A DNA stretch of 64,000 bases from Cyclaneusma minus. Its lineage: Eukaryota > Ascomycota > Leotiomycetes > Marthamycetales > Marthamycetaceae. A model generated the notes under the pieces. The model had not been told where the DNA came from. It saw only the letters and a list, made by a program, of their open reading frames with translations, and ran no database searches. The stretch covers positions 558,001 through 622,000 of the forward strand of contig JAKZHN010000005.1 in NCBI GenBank assembly GCA_037179335.1, given 5' to 3'. Shown one piece after another: positions 33,886-44,935 of the stretch; within the stretch, counting starts at the first letter, position 1; each line of letters starts with the position of its first letter. A program made the translations under genes and the position numbers.

Positions 33886-34088
33886 GCCAAGCGAAGCTAA
33901 AGGACGGGCCGGGCCGCAAGAGCTAAGCATTCTGCTTGGGCGCCTTCAAGTTCAACCTGAAGAACTTCATCCTCCACATCCCAGCTTGAACGGCCTGCAA
34001 GGTCATTCTTTTTCTCTACCAGGACTTGGTCTCGAGCCTCGGGCCTCTTGGACCTTCAAAGTCCGATGTAGGCATTCCGCGCGCCGCA

Positions 34089-34910
34089 ATGGCATCTCGA
34101 TCCAAATCCCTCCTCTCCAACCAGCTCCCCAAAAACTGGCCCCCGGAAATACCCTACCTCACAGCCTCGATTCTCGCTCCCGCACTCGCACCCACGCATC
34201 TCAGCGCCCTCAAAACCTGCCCATCCTCGAGCAGCACAGACGCCTGCATGTTACCAGCAACCCACGTCCCCGGACCGAGCCCGCTCGTCACAATCAAGAA
34301 GATTACTGATCCGAACCATCCAGCATATGGTCAAGGCGGCCTGTTCGCAGCCCGCGATCTGAAACCGGCCTCTTTTATCCTGCAATATGTGGGCGTGATC
34401 CACACCTCTTCGCCGGAACATGAGGATTCGGATTATGACTTGACGCTGGATCGGTTCGTGGAGGGGAAATTGGCTATTGATGCTGCGAAGATGGGGAATG
34501 AGGCGAGGTTTTGTAATGATTTTCGTGGAGTTCCGGCCTCTCCGCCACCTGGCGTGGAGAGTAAAAGCACTATTCCTCCAAGGAAAGGGGGGCAGGGGAA
34601 GGCAAAATTCAGGGACAAGTCAAAAGCGGTTGGGAATACACAAGGGATGGACAGTCCGAAAGCAGCGGGGAAGGCGAAAGCGAATGCCGAGTTTCGCGAG
34701 ATTTGGGATCCGAAAAGAGGTGAGAGAGGCATGGGCGTTTTCGTCCTAGGAGAAGGGAAGAATGGGACTGGTAAGTGGAAAGGTGTGAAAAAAGGGGAAG
34801 AGATACTGGTGAGTTACGGGAAAGGTTTCTGGGGAGCGAGGAGAGAGCCAGCGGAGCAGGAGAACGATAGGATGGGCGTGGGAGAGCAACAGGAGAAATG
34901 TGGTGATTGA
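34089..34910 (+). CDS. SET-domain protein
   Basis: Intronless, 273 aa. The frame is open upstream without an ATG; the first ATG is at 34089 (MASRSKSLLSNQLPKNWP). SET-domain blocks: GQGGLFAARDLKPASFILQY (start of the domain, about residue 80), DLTLDR, AIDAAKMGNEARFCNDFRG (the NxxRxxN-type cofactor region), then GERGMGVFVLG and KKGEEILVSYGKGFW. Between these is a basic linker (about residues 160-210) rich in Gly, Lys and Pro. SET proteins of this small fungal group methylate lysine on histones, ribosomal or other proteins; the target here is unknown. Codon usage switches from C-rich (34089-34250) to G-rich (from about 34430). Confidence 0.82.
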   Translation: MASRSKSLLSNQLPKNWPPEIPYLTASILAPALAPTHLSALKTCPSSSSTDACMLPATHVPGPSPLVTIKKITDPNHPAYGQGGLFAARDLKPASFILQYVGVIHTSSPEHEDSDYDLTLDRFVEGKLAIDAAKMGNEARFCNDFRGVPASPPPGVESKSTIPPRKGGQGKAKFRDKSKAVGNTQGMDSPKAAGKAKANAEFREIWDPKRGERGMGVFVLGEGKNGTGKWKGVKKGEEILVSYGKGFWGARREPAEQENDRMGVGEQQEKCGD

Positions 34911-35877
34911 GAATTGCCTCTCCGGACGAGAGCCCTGCGACAGGGAGCCTTTGAGCTGAGCCGGTGACGATAGGTTCTAGTCTGCAGGTGTGTGGTTTTC
35001 AAGCGAAACAGACCACGCTGCGGAGGACATCTTTATCCCCTTAGCGGGTGAGCACAAGTTGTACGGAAGCCCAAATCATTGCTCTCAAAGCAAATGCAAG
35101 GTAGGAAGAAGCGAGTCCTGTCTTGCTAAAACCCTCTGGAGACCAATGGTGGTGGGAAGGGAAGGGCCCACGATTATTCGCCATTGCTCTGTTCGGTGGT
35201 CACCTCGATGGCCAGTACATTCTTATGTCGTGTCTTCTGCAAATCTAAGAAATAGTGACCTCACGTTCAAGACCATTCATTCATCCAGCCTTTCGCATGC
35301 CATGCAGTCCTTCGACAACCCTGCTTCTATAAATAGGTACTTAGGTACTTCGTTATGAGTAAGCTGTGTTCGGATGTCAAATTGGGCATAACTACAGCGC
35401 ACAAGCGGCCCGAGTCCAGGTTGCCGCCGACTGTGAAACAGTTCTTGTCGGTCCGAGTGTACGATATGCAAGTCACGCAGAATCTGGTACCCCGCATACG
35501 AATCTTCATGAAGAAACCACACCAGAGCCTGTCTGTTACAGGCAGTATGCTTGTAACTAACCATGATGTCTGCAGAAGTCAACTGATCACATCCCACATC
35601 CTCGCTAGCATTCTGGAGCGATACGTAGCTCGACACATTCGGAGTTGAGTGTCAACAGCAGGGCGCCAAAAGAAGAGAATTAGATTGCGGGGCCTTGCAC
35701 AAGGTGATGGTATTTGTCAGTTGCTATTTCTATAAAGTTACAAGATGAGCCCCTCGTCATGGAGCTTTCTGTTACATCGTTCCACCTTGTCCTTCCAGTC
35801 CCCATAAACCTCTCCAAGTGGCCCCCTTCGCTTCCACAGAAACCTCAGCCTAGCCAAGCGACTCCTAAGACTTCACT
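34911..35877. other. Intergenic, no supported gene
   Basis: Short overlapping frames only. The GGGCCCACGATTA string at ~35164 matches an arm of the hairpin at 19639-19682. Confidence 0.45.
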
Positions 35878-36938
35878 ATGTCTACTCTCTTTCAGAAAAC
35901 CACATTGTCCCTTCCAGCGAGAGCCTCCTCCCTAACCCGTTCTACTCACCTTCCCGCCGTATCGCCTATCTCTCAGAGCTGCATCAGCCGTCTTTACTCC
36001 CCTCACATTGCCCCCTCGACCCCCTTCCAAGGAATTGATTTCGGCAGTGTCCTTCTCAGTCAATATCGCGACCATATACTATCTGTCGCCCCCTTCTTAT
36101 TGTCAGTGTCCGCCAAATTTACGCACCAGTTTTCCAGTACGCGGGGAGGCTATGTGAATATCAGCCACAATGTATCTTTCCTCAGCCAGTCCATGCTCCC
36201 GACGACCGTGCTGGATGAGGAAGAGCTGGATCTACACTTGCCACTGGCGGACGCAGAGAAAGAAGGGCTCGAGACTGTTAACAAAACCCTCCAAGGGACG
36301 CTGGAGCTCGAGGCACTATGGGGATTAAGAGCAAAGCCGGACGCGGAGCAGAGAGATATGATCCCACTACTCTGGCACCACGATGGTAACTATTTCACTC
36401 CAGGTAAGTCCCCGTTTCGAACATTTCGAATCTTTCCGCCGCCTTAGTCCCATCTGTTTTCTTTTGCAAAGCCGGCCAGTCATTATTATCGTACCATGTT
36501 TAATTCCAAGCATCATTCCAAATTCCAAGCGTTTCTGCCACACTTGAATCTTCCTTTCATGTCCTAGCAGCAGACCATGATATACTCGAATGTCAACACT
36601 GGCCCACACGCAAGCGCTAACAGCCTTCTCAACAACCCACAGAATTCAGCGACTTCCCGCGGATCCAATACCTCAAGCCAGAAGCCTTTGGCGCGGACGG
36701 CAGCGTCCAGAATTCGAAAGGCACCACTCGTGCCACCCTCCACGCCTGGGACTTGCGGCCGACCATCACCAGAAACGGCAGCCTCGCGGGTAAGTTTGCT
36801 CTCTATCATCTCGCTCTGCTCTTCCACCTGGTTCGTTTACTTACAAAGTATACAGATATAGCGCTTCGAGCCCAATATGTGCATAAGAAGCGGTTGATGA
36901 AGATGTTGGACATGGATGTGTCGCCGCCTCAGCAATAG
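35878..36938 (+). CDS. Unrecognised three-exon gene
   Basis: Exons 35878-36403, 36643-36789 and 36856-36938, 251 aa, introns of 239 and 66 nt with GT...AG ends. Exon 1 opens MSTLFQKTTLSLPARASSLT and is Ser/Arg-rich with few acidic residues for ~45 residues, so a mitochondrial presequence is possible. The rest is acidic and hydrophilic: LPLADAEKEGLETVNKTLQG, IPLLWHHDGNYFTP / EFSDFPRIQYLKPEAFG, TTRATLHAWDLRPTITRNGS and a basic C-terminus YVHKKRLMKMLDM. No known domain is recognised. Support comes from consistent phases over three exons; the first intron is unusually long. Confidence 0.55.
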
Positions 36939-38646
36939 CTTCGAACATGACATTAATATTCAGCATGGGCGTTGTTTGGGCAATATTGCAAGGACAATCG
37001 ACATGCAAGTTGCAACTGGGAAACCCTTGGAAAGCTCAAATCGAGTCAAGAACTACATGCTACTTTTGATTTTGCTGACGACTGTTTGCGCATTGCAATG
37101 ACGTCTAAGTGATCTGCATGTGCTATCACCATGTGCGGAGTGAGACTGAGACATGTGCCTGACTCTGAGCAACCCCCGAGACAGCACCTCGCTATGACCC
37201 AGACTTGATTTTCAGATTCCGGAGAATATGACTAAAAGATATTGTTTTGCGTATACCTAGCTAAAAAGTGAGGACCTGGATGACGCATTATACGTGTTCT
37301 GCAAGTACATGTAGAAGGGAGAGCAGGGGCGATGCCAAACTTCGGACTCGGACAGCAATTTACCTAGAAAAGATTACTGATTAAGGTAGAGCTTTGGTAG
37401 GGTATATCAGTGGCTCTTGTGACAGCTTTTGTGTGCTCGGTCAAGCACTTGGGTCGCCTTAAATAGTTGTAGCGAGGTAGGTACGAAAGCCTAATTTTTG
37501 GGTTCTTTGTTACTAGACATGGGTTAAGGCAACCCTCGGACTTTCTGAAGTCGGGTATATACCTATATACACCACATTATTCAAGCAATTCGGTGTGGTC
37601 TGACTTCTGAGGTCTCGATTAATTCGAGAAGTCGTCTTTTCTTGCTTTACCTTAGGTTTAGATTGGCAGGGTCACTTACGGGTCAATCCGTCATTCTGAC
37701 ATCGTTGTCATTTATTGTGGAGATGGCATCATGGCTGTCGTGCGCAGGAAAAACGGTCCAGCACGCGATACTTCTGTTATATGGCAATTGTCAATTATCG
37801 CTCGATGTTCTTGGGAGAAGGTTATGGTTCATGGCGGACAGCATTTAGGGCCGACCTTGTCCAAATTGATGGCTGGGCCAGGCTCGTGATGTTGTGCCAA
37901 GACACCTGTCACTTCCGCTGGACCCCGACACCGCCGATAACGAAGCTTATCACTTGCCCGTAGCGTTGTCGTGCGGTGAGGGAGCTTCCTCTGCAAACCC
38001 AAAAGGCACAATCCGAACATCCATCCTCACTTGGTGATGCTACAACCACTACGGACCACCAATCCGGCATCCTCAACCTGCCCACCTGTCTTTTTCTTGT
38101 AGCCTTTATTGCCTTCGCCAGTCAGACATCCCGCACCAGGCCGGACTGATCGAACATTGAAGCTATCTTTTGTCACAAGACCGTCCGGAGGTGACTCGCT
38201 ATCACGCCTCACCGTAGTGACCATACCGTGACCAGCCCGAGTACCTTTAGCTGAATTTCATCCCTATTCCACCCAAGACACACCTGCTGTCCACGTCTCC
38301 GGCATCATTAAACAGCACAGCCTCCAACATGTCTGCTGCCTGAACCGCACATCTGCCCTGCGGTCAACCTGCATCGACGAACCTCCACCGTTGCCTGGCA
38401 CAGGGGTCGAGGCCGCCTTGTTTGCACGAACCTATCAACTTCACCCTCCTCGAGGACCTACGATCCGCCGCACACAGAGAAGCCTACCATGGATGCTCGG
38501 ACTGCCTATCGACACGACCCATTCACTACCTGACTCGAACCGACGAAGCCCGAACCCGCCTTCTTCAGAACACTACTCGGGCCCAGGAGCCTCTGCTTCC
38601 ATCTGCCAGTTTCCTGTTCCTCGATAGCTGAAGGAATACGCCCACC
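36939..38646. other. Long leader/intergenic region upstream of ATG13
   Basis: 1.7 kb without a supported gene. A TACATGTA palindrome lies at 37306-37313. An ATG at 38329 opens a five-codon upstream frame (MSAA, stop) about 300 bp before the ATG13 start; several further short frames follow. It may be a long 5' leader. Confidence 0.4.
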
Positions 38647-41566
38647 ATGCATCAGCACCCTCGCCCCTCGGCCCGGACCAACAGTGGGCGGGAAGCAACG
38701 CGGAGTAGCCCACAGTCAGAGCCGTCTCAATCTCCCTATCGGGAACAGCAAAGGAATACCACCGGAAACGATGAGCCGCTTCCTGCTACCAGTCCAAGTA
38801 AAGAAACGACCAAGAAATTGGATCAGATAATACAGGTATGCAGAAAACTCGGGAAGAATCACAGGCTCGAGACAAGACTAATGAGAAATGTCATCCTAGA
38901 ACTTCCACACCAAGGCTGCCATCGTGATTCTGCAGTCAAGGCTGTCGTTGCCCGTCATCTTGACCAAAGACGACACAGTGAAAGTCAACAAATGGGTTCG
39001 TATATTCAAGTTAAAGGACTGCTCGGTGCAATACTAACCCTGACTGCAGTTCCAACTTGAAACGGACGACACAGATGCCTTTCGAGACGAACTGCGATTA
39101 TGGAAATCCTGTGGCAGCTTCGAAAACCGACCTCCTCCACTCATACTCGAGACGTACCTCGATACATCCGAGCTCACGAGCAGCCAAATCCTGGTCGTTG
39201 TGGATGAAAGAGGAGAACGATGGGATGTTTTAGAGGCTCTGAATAGCTCTATAGGTGTTGGTGGTGGCCGTCATCGAAAACCCTGCAAGGAAGTCTTGCT
39301 GGAACGGTGGAGGATTGAGCTGAAGAGTGGATCGCAGGAAAGGATTTACGACTTCGCGTCTATTCTGCCCACAATTTACAAGAAGAGCATTGTGTTCTTC
39401 CGTGCTCTATTCACGACCTCCAAGATTGTGCCTAGCTGCAAGTTCGTAAAGGCTCTGTCCAAATCTGGACCAGCTGCCGGAGGGTTACGGGTCAATTGCA
39501 GAATTATCAGTGGCGACGACCTTCAAGTTGGAAATACCGATCCCCTGGAAATTCCGTTGTACAACGGCGACCAGCCCGTCACGAGCCAACACGCCCTGGG
39601 AGAGACCGAAACTCCTGCCGGGCAATTTTGTGCTTCGGTGACTTACCGGAACGACTGCAATTTCCGCGTAGATGACTCGGAAGCGTTACTCAGTTCGCGC
39701 TTCATGGGTGCCGACGAGCACTTCTTTACCCCCTCGTTGAACACTCGCGGTGACTCGCGCCGGAAAAACGCAAAGACGATAGAAGTCGGCTCTTTGCCTG
39801 CCCACCACCGGTCACCCGAAGATCGAGAGCCAATACAAGCATATGGTAGCCTGTCGACCTTTCATGGAGATGCGCCGCCTCTGGGCTCTAGTCCTATCTC
39901 GGCCTTGAGGGCAATGAGGCCTATGGGATCAGATACCAGCTCGCCTCCTGTCGGCTCAGCACCACGTACAAGGCCGATCAACTCCTCGAGGGGATCACTG
40001 CGATCAGGAGACGGGTTTCCGCGACGACCCTCTGTTTCCTTTCAGCCTTTCAAAGCTGGCTCTCTATCCGGCTCACCCGCCACACCAAGCTATTCGTCAA
40101 ACCAGCCTGGCGAGATGATGCCGCCTCCGTCTCCTCAATCCTTCAATCGTACCTCGGGTATCAGTGCACTAGCCCAGGCTCGAAACCGCTCGTCTCTCAC
40201 TGCAGGAATGCCTTCAAGTCTTCGAGGAGTCCCAATTGTGGAAAGCGCCACGCCTTCTGCTTCTAGCTCGCCAAGACCCTCCTCGATGCACAAATACAGC
40301 AGCAGCTTCACACATAGGAGGAATCGTCCTTCTTATGGCGGAACGAGTAAAATCGACGATGACCAGACCAGCAGCGGCAAGCAAAGTCTGTCCTCGTCGG
40401 CGCAGCCTGGTTCTGGAATTCTAGCAGAGGGTGCCGGTGGAAGTTCAGGATCATTGCAAACTGACGATGACAACATCTCCGAATTCTTGAAATTGCTGGA
40501 TACGAAAAGGACGCTCAAGAGTTTTGAGCCGGCAAATGCGGCAGAATCTTCGACGAAACGAACGAGTGCTGCGTTGTCGAAATTTCAAATGATGAAAGAG
40601 TCCAACAATGCCTTGACCGATTCGATGTCTTCGTCTATCCAATTGAATCGATCATCGAGCTCGTCGAGTAGGCAATTGTCTAGCGTGCCCCCGATGGTCG
40701 CAGCTTCTATGTCCACATCTTCATCACCGGGGAAGCCTGTCTCGCCGCACACTCCTCATACACCAGCTATACCCTCGAGACTCAGTGCAAACTCAATCGC
40801 GGAGTATAACGAGCCCCGGAGATTCAGCCACAGGCCTCGAGCGCCATCCGAAATTCAAGCCGAAGAAGAAGGATCAAGCAACTCGGCTGGGACGAATGCC
40901 ATCGACATCCCCACGTCTCCACGCCCGTTCTACCCACATAACAGGCGCTCAAGTTCTGTTGCTCAACAGCATCGCCACCTAGCAGTGGATGATGATATGG
41001 GTGATCTCCCCTTCGGGCCACATCGTAGCATCAGCCTCGGCGCTGAAGATCGGGAAGCCCCTAGCCTCTCTGCTCTGCTTGGTGCTGGGCAGCCGTCTGA
41101 TCCTCCGGCTTCCGATGATGGCGAAAGAATGTTGCAGCCCGCTGCTCACATCGCAGACTCGTCATCATTGAATGCAGACCGCGAGGAAGGTCCTCAGATG
41201 GTACCCAGAGGTCTTATATCTGGCGCCGCTAGCTCATCGTTCAGACCCCGTCTTGGAAGAGTCGCCGGACGAGGAACGACGCCACCTCAGACCGGCTCAT
41301 ACAGCAACCTTGTGGCAGACCGAGGAACAGGAAGTGGCACGAGCGGAACGAGCGATCGACCCAGTGGTCGCTACAGTTTCACGAGACCTAGCGGAAATTA
41401 TGATGCCGATGACGAGCCGCTGCTCTTCGATATGAGCGAAATCGGGCGTGGCGACGGACGGCGCAGTATCGAAGAAGGCCGGGGCGGAGGCAGTATCGGC
41501 AGCGAAGGACGAGGAGGATATGACTCTGCATCCAGCAGTCGACGAGGAAGCCGTAGAGGGTGGTAA
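38647..41566 (+). CDS. ATG13: Autophagy-related protein 13 (Atg1 complex)
   Basis: Exons 38647-38835, 38900-38995 and 39050-41566, 933 aa. MHQHPRPSART opens a short disordered tail. The HORMA domain (PF10033) spans roughly residues 55-330: KLDQIIQ / NFHTKAAIVILQSRL, KVNKW / FQLETDDTDAFRDEL, then PPPLILETYLD, ERWRIELKS, YKKSIVFFRALFTTSKIVPS and the later CNFRVDDSEALLSSRFMGADEHFF. The remaining ~600 residues are Ser/Pro-rich and disordered, as expected for the phospho-regulated region that binds Atg1 and Atg17; DDDNISEFLKLLDTKRTLKSF near residue 480 is a likely partner-binding helix. Atg13 is held off by TORC1 phosphorylation and starts phagophore assembly on starvation. The tail ends Gly/Arg-rich. 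Confidence 0.95.
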
Positions 41567-42404
41567 AGAATGAATTTATAACGGTTGCATGGGTGCGAGC
41601 GGGCTATGCATGAAATGAAACTGGATGGATAAGGCGGAGTTGGATCGATTTGACGAAACGATGATAGTACTTTCTTCGGAATGGTATGAATGGTACTTGC
41701 TTGATGCTTTACTTACAACTTCATTTGCATGGCGGGCTGCGAGCGTCTGGGGAACTTTTGCCCCTTGTGCGACGGGGTTGCGACTGGGATGGATATAGGC
41801 GCTTCACTTGCTGGCGCTATGGAGAGGTGATATATACTTAGATTGTGTACCATGGCGATGTCGATGGGCATGTTTCCAGAATGCAAGCAGATTGAAGAAT
41901 ATACGTGTGAATATATACGGTGTGATTAGTAAGGTGCTTAGGCCTGGTGTGAATGTTGGTTTGTGGTTTGACTCATACCAGCCCTCCCGCGTTTCCCTTT
42001 TACACGCATCTCCAACAACTGTCGTTCCCTTAGCGCTGTCGTCGATTTCAGAACTACTCATCACCTCCGTCCCGTGACACATGTAGCTTCATTCAGCGAG
42101 CGTCGTGTGGGTGCCTGCAAATACGATGAAGGAAGCAACCAGGGCCTGAAGGACGAAGGCTCATTCGATTATCGAGGCTGTATATACTCCCCCAAAAGGC
42201 ATTACACAGTACCTTAATAATACCCTCTACTAGACTGCTTTCCAGTTAGTAAACTTGCTCTGCATGCGAGACCGCATCACCACTCACCCAACCACTCCGT
42301 CCACCCACTTCAAAACCCTTGCCCCCAATCCAGCACTTCCCCTCCCACACCACACTCATCTTCACTCCTCCAAGACCCTATCATCCCACAGCCCCCAACA
42401 TTCC
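41567..42404. other. Convergent intergenic region after ATG13
   Basis: 3' flank of ATG13 (+) and of the proline-rich candidate (-). Several TATATA stretches (41830, 41900, 42180). No gene supported. Confidence 0.5.
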
Positions 42405-43054
42405 CTAGCCCACCCAAGTAACCCACCCCATAACCACCAACACCTGCACAAAAACACAAACCCCCACGCCCATCCAAACCCCCTGCCCAAAACTCCACAC
42501 ATGCAAATCGTCCGAAAACTCGCCCAGCAGCGCCTCATGCCTCCTCTGCAACTGCCCGCTCAGCTGGCGCCAAAACTTCGCATCGTGCTTGGCCTTGCTT
42601 TCCAAGCTTTCTGCTTTTTGGAAACGCGACGCGTGGACTTGAGCGAGATATGTGCCCGATGCGGGGGGTTGGTAGGAGAGATACTTGCCGGGTGGTGATG
42701 GAGAATGCGGAAAGGAGCTGGTTGGAGGGGAGGGGGAGAGCGGGAGCGCGATGTTGTGATAGAGGGGCGTGGTGGGGCGGGGGCTGAAGGGGGTGGGGAT
42801 GGGTGGGCTTGGGCGTGGTTCGGTTGTTATTGTTGCGCTTGCTGCTGCTAGGATGGCGGCTGGATGGGGAGCAGCGGGGCATTCGTTGTCGAGGACGTGG
42901 ATCTGGAAGGTGTTAGTTGTTTCGTGTACAAGTGTGAGGAGACGAAAGGGCGAGGACGCGCTTTGCTGCTCTTTTTGCGAGTCATGATGGAAGTGGCTTT
43001 GGCGAGAACTGCCTTTGCCTGCTTGAGGGATTTGAGGGGTGAGCGGGATCGCAT
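42405..43054 (-). CDS. Candidate proline-rich, tail-anchored membrane protein
   Basis: Exons 43054-42944 and 42902-42405, 202 aa. The proposed intron is only 41 nt and begins GTCTCC, so the first exon is uncertain; the second exon is better supported. Order: basic N-terminus (KSLKQAKAVLAKATS, MTRKKSSKARPRPF), HVLDNECPAAPHPAAIL, a ~60-residue Pro/Ser/Thr-rich segment, a charged helix FQKAESLESKAKHDAKFWRQLSG then QLQRRHEALLGEF, and a membrane span VWMGVGVCVFVQVLVVMGWV right before the stop. I do not recognise the family. The C-terminal 25 codons are strongly G-rich while the middle is C-rich. Confidence 0.5.
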
Positions 43055-43698
43055 CGGGGATGTGGGTTGTGGGATTTGGGATATGCGGATGGAAGTATGT
43101 ATGAGTTATGTGTAGAAGATGGCGAGTGCTGTTTGGGATCGAAGTGGTGGTGGTGACTGGTTCAGCGGTGTCTGAGGTGATGATGGACTTCGAGGAGAAG
43201 TGTACCTGCCTTATTCAGGAGTCGGCCTCTCCAGCCATGTACGAATAAAGTATAAACCAAGCCCTTTCCTGAGGCGACAGAGTGACCGGACCGGATCTGA
43301 GATTGTCTGAGTGATTACCAATTTTCGAATTAGTACGGGAGATATAACAGCAGAAAGTCACTGGGAACTATGGACTCGTTATCACAATGTTTTGAATTAG
43401 GTTTTTCTGGTTCGCCTTGCCTGTAACTTTTGAGGGAGAAGCATGGCAAACTCGACTCTTCTATCACCCTGATGCCTTTGAGTATCCGAAGTTTGATGAA
43501 TCACGGGGAGACTGACAATATCATCGCAGAGCCCAACATATATTTCCTTCAGTACGCAAAACCGATCGAGACGCGCCAACGTCGCTTTATTCGTCGCATA
43601 TGCAATTTCTTTTTCGACGCCAACCCTCAGATCAAGCTCCTCCCAGGCCAAGGCACCATAAACGCCAAATGCTGCAGCACATCGTATGGCAAAAATGT
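43055..43698. other. Intergenic, no supported gene
   Basis: 3' flank of LUC7 and upstream region of the proline-rich candidate. The plus-strand frame 43430-43777 is largely antisense of the LUC7 Gly-rich tail. Confidence 0.5.
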
Positions 43699-44700
43699 TT
43701 ACCATCGACCACCCCTGAAGCCACCTCCTCTTCCACCACCCCTGAAACCGCCTCCTCTGCCACCACCACGGCCGTAGCCACCACCTCTGCCTCCCCAATC
43801 ATCACCACCATATCCTCCACCGTAGCCTCTGCCACCCGAGCCATCATCTCCCACGTCTCTGACTGGTGGCGGCCTACCTTTCAGCTCTTTCTGTAATCCC
43901 TCATATGTCTTCCTCATTTGGGCATATCCCAAATGCATCTTTCCGTAGAAATGGTCTGCCAAGCGCCTGTCGTTGTCGAGTCGTGAGAGATATGCGCCAC
44001 ATACATCACAGACTTGCAGCTTCTGGTGACCAGACGGACCGCTGGTATCGGAGAGGGCTTTCAACTCGCGTTCCTTGTCGCCCTTGTTCTGCATTGCTTG
44101 CTTGATGCGGAAGAACTCCTCGTATGCGCGCGATACCTCAGAGCTCTCGCCTAGGATCTGGATCTCGAGCAGTCCGGTCTCGATGGACTTTGATAGGTCG
44201 GATATTTGTTTCAACTAAATGTCACCACGAATTAGCTACTGCCCATTTTCACCAGTTTCTCAGATGTCTAGCAATAACGTACCAGCGCATTGGTCTGTCT
44301 GATCTCATCGGGCGTCTTCTCCAGTCGTCTCTGGGCGGCATCGATGCGGCGATTGCACTCGTCGATGTACTTTTGCAGATCGCGCATGTAGTCGTACTCG
44401 AAGCCATACTTGGCCTTGTCGGGATTCGACTCGTACTCGGACTTGAGGGGCTCGGAGTGGACTTTGGGGCACTGTCCTAGGTCTTGCTTTGTGTTGGTGA
44501 AGAGGTCGTGTGGACAGGTGCCTACGAGGAATGAACGGCACACCTTGGGGTCGGTGATGGAGAGCTGGGCCTGTCGCGAGGTTGCTCCCGCGCCCATGAG
44601 CTGCTCTGGAGGAGACGATGTTGGTTAGCTTTTCAGATACGTGGTGGGCATATGGGAAGAGAGGGAGCTCACCCAGCAGCTTCCGCTGTTCGGCGGCCAT
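43699..44700 (-). CDS. LUC7: LUC7-like U1 snRNP protein
   Basis: Exons 44700-44673, 44605-44283 and 44214-43699, 288 aa. MAAEQRKLL / EQLMGAG is the conserved LUC7 start (PF03194). A CCCH zinc finger runs from residue 32 (VCRSFLVGTCPHDLFTNTK to CPKVH). The acidic/basic helix follows (YDYMRDLQKYIDECNRRI, AQRRLEKTP). The second, C2H2 finger is at about 186-211 (CDVCGAYLSRLDNDRRLADH, then FYGKMH). The C-terminus is a Gly/Arg-rich tail of ~45 residues with repeated GGGF RGG units, in place of the RS/RE tail of animals. The protein stabilises U1 snRNA pairing with 5' splice sites in the nucleus. It is divergent from GPI16 with a 235-bp shared promoter. Confidence 0.95.
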
Positions 44701-44935
44701 GATTGACTGATTTGCAGATCAATAATGGACCGAGTTGTGGCGGTTGTTGAATTTGCCTGAGCAGACGTTGGAGTTCATATGAAGCTTTTAACTTCTGTCG
44801 CGAGTCGCGATAAATGATAAGCGCAAGGCTCGCGCTAATATCACATCTACCTTCACTTGTCGTAACTACAGCTTCTCCCACTCTGTCCCTTTCATCTCGC
44901 CCACCCTGCAATGGCTGTGGCTGCCAGCCTTCGAA
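44701..44935. promoter_or_regulatory. Compact bidirectional promoter LUC7 / GPI16
   Basis: Only 235 bp separate the two start codons. An ATG at 44911, out of frame with GPI16, precedes its start by 25 nt and could affect initiation. A GCGCAAGGCTCGCGC near-palindrome lies at about 44820. No TATA box is evident. Confidence 0.45.
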
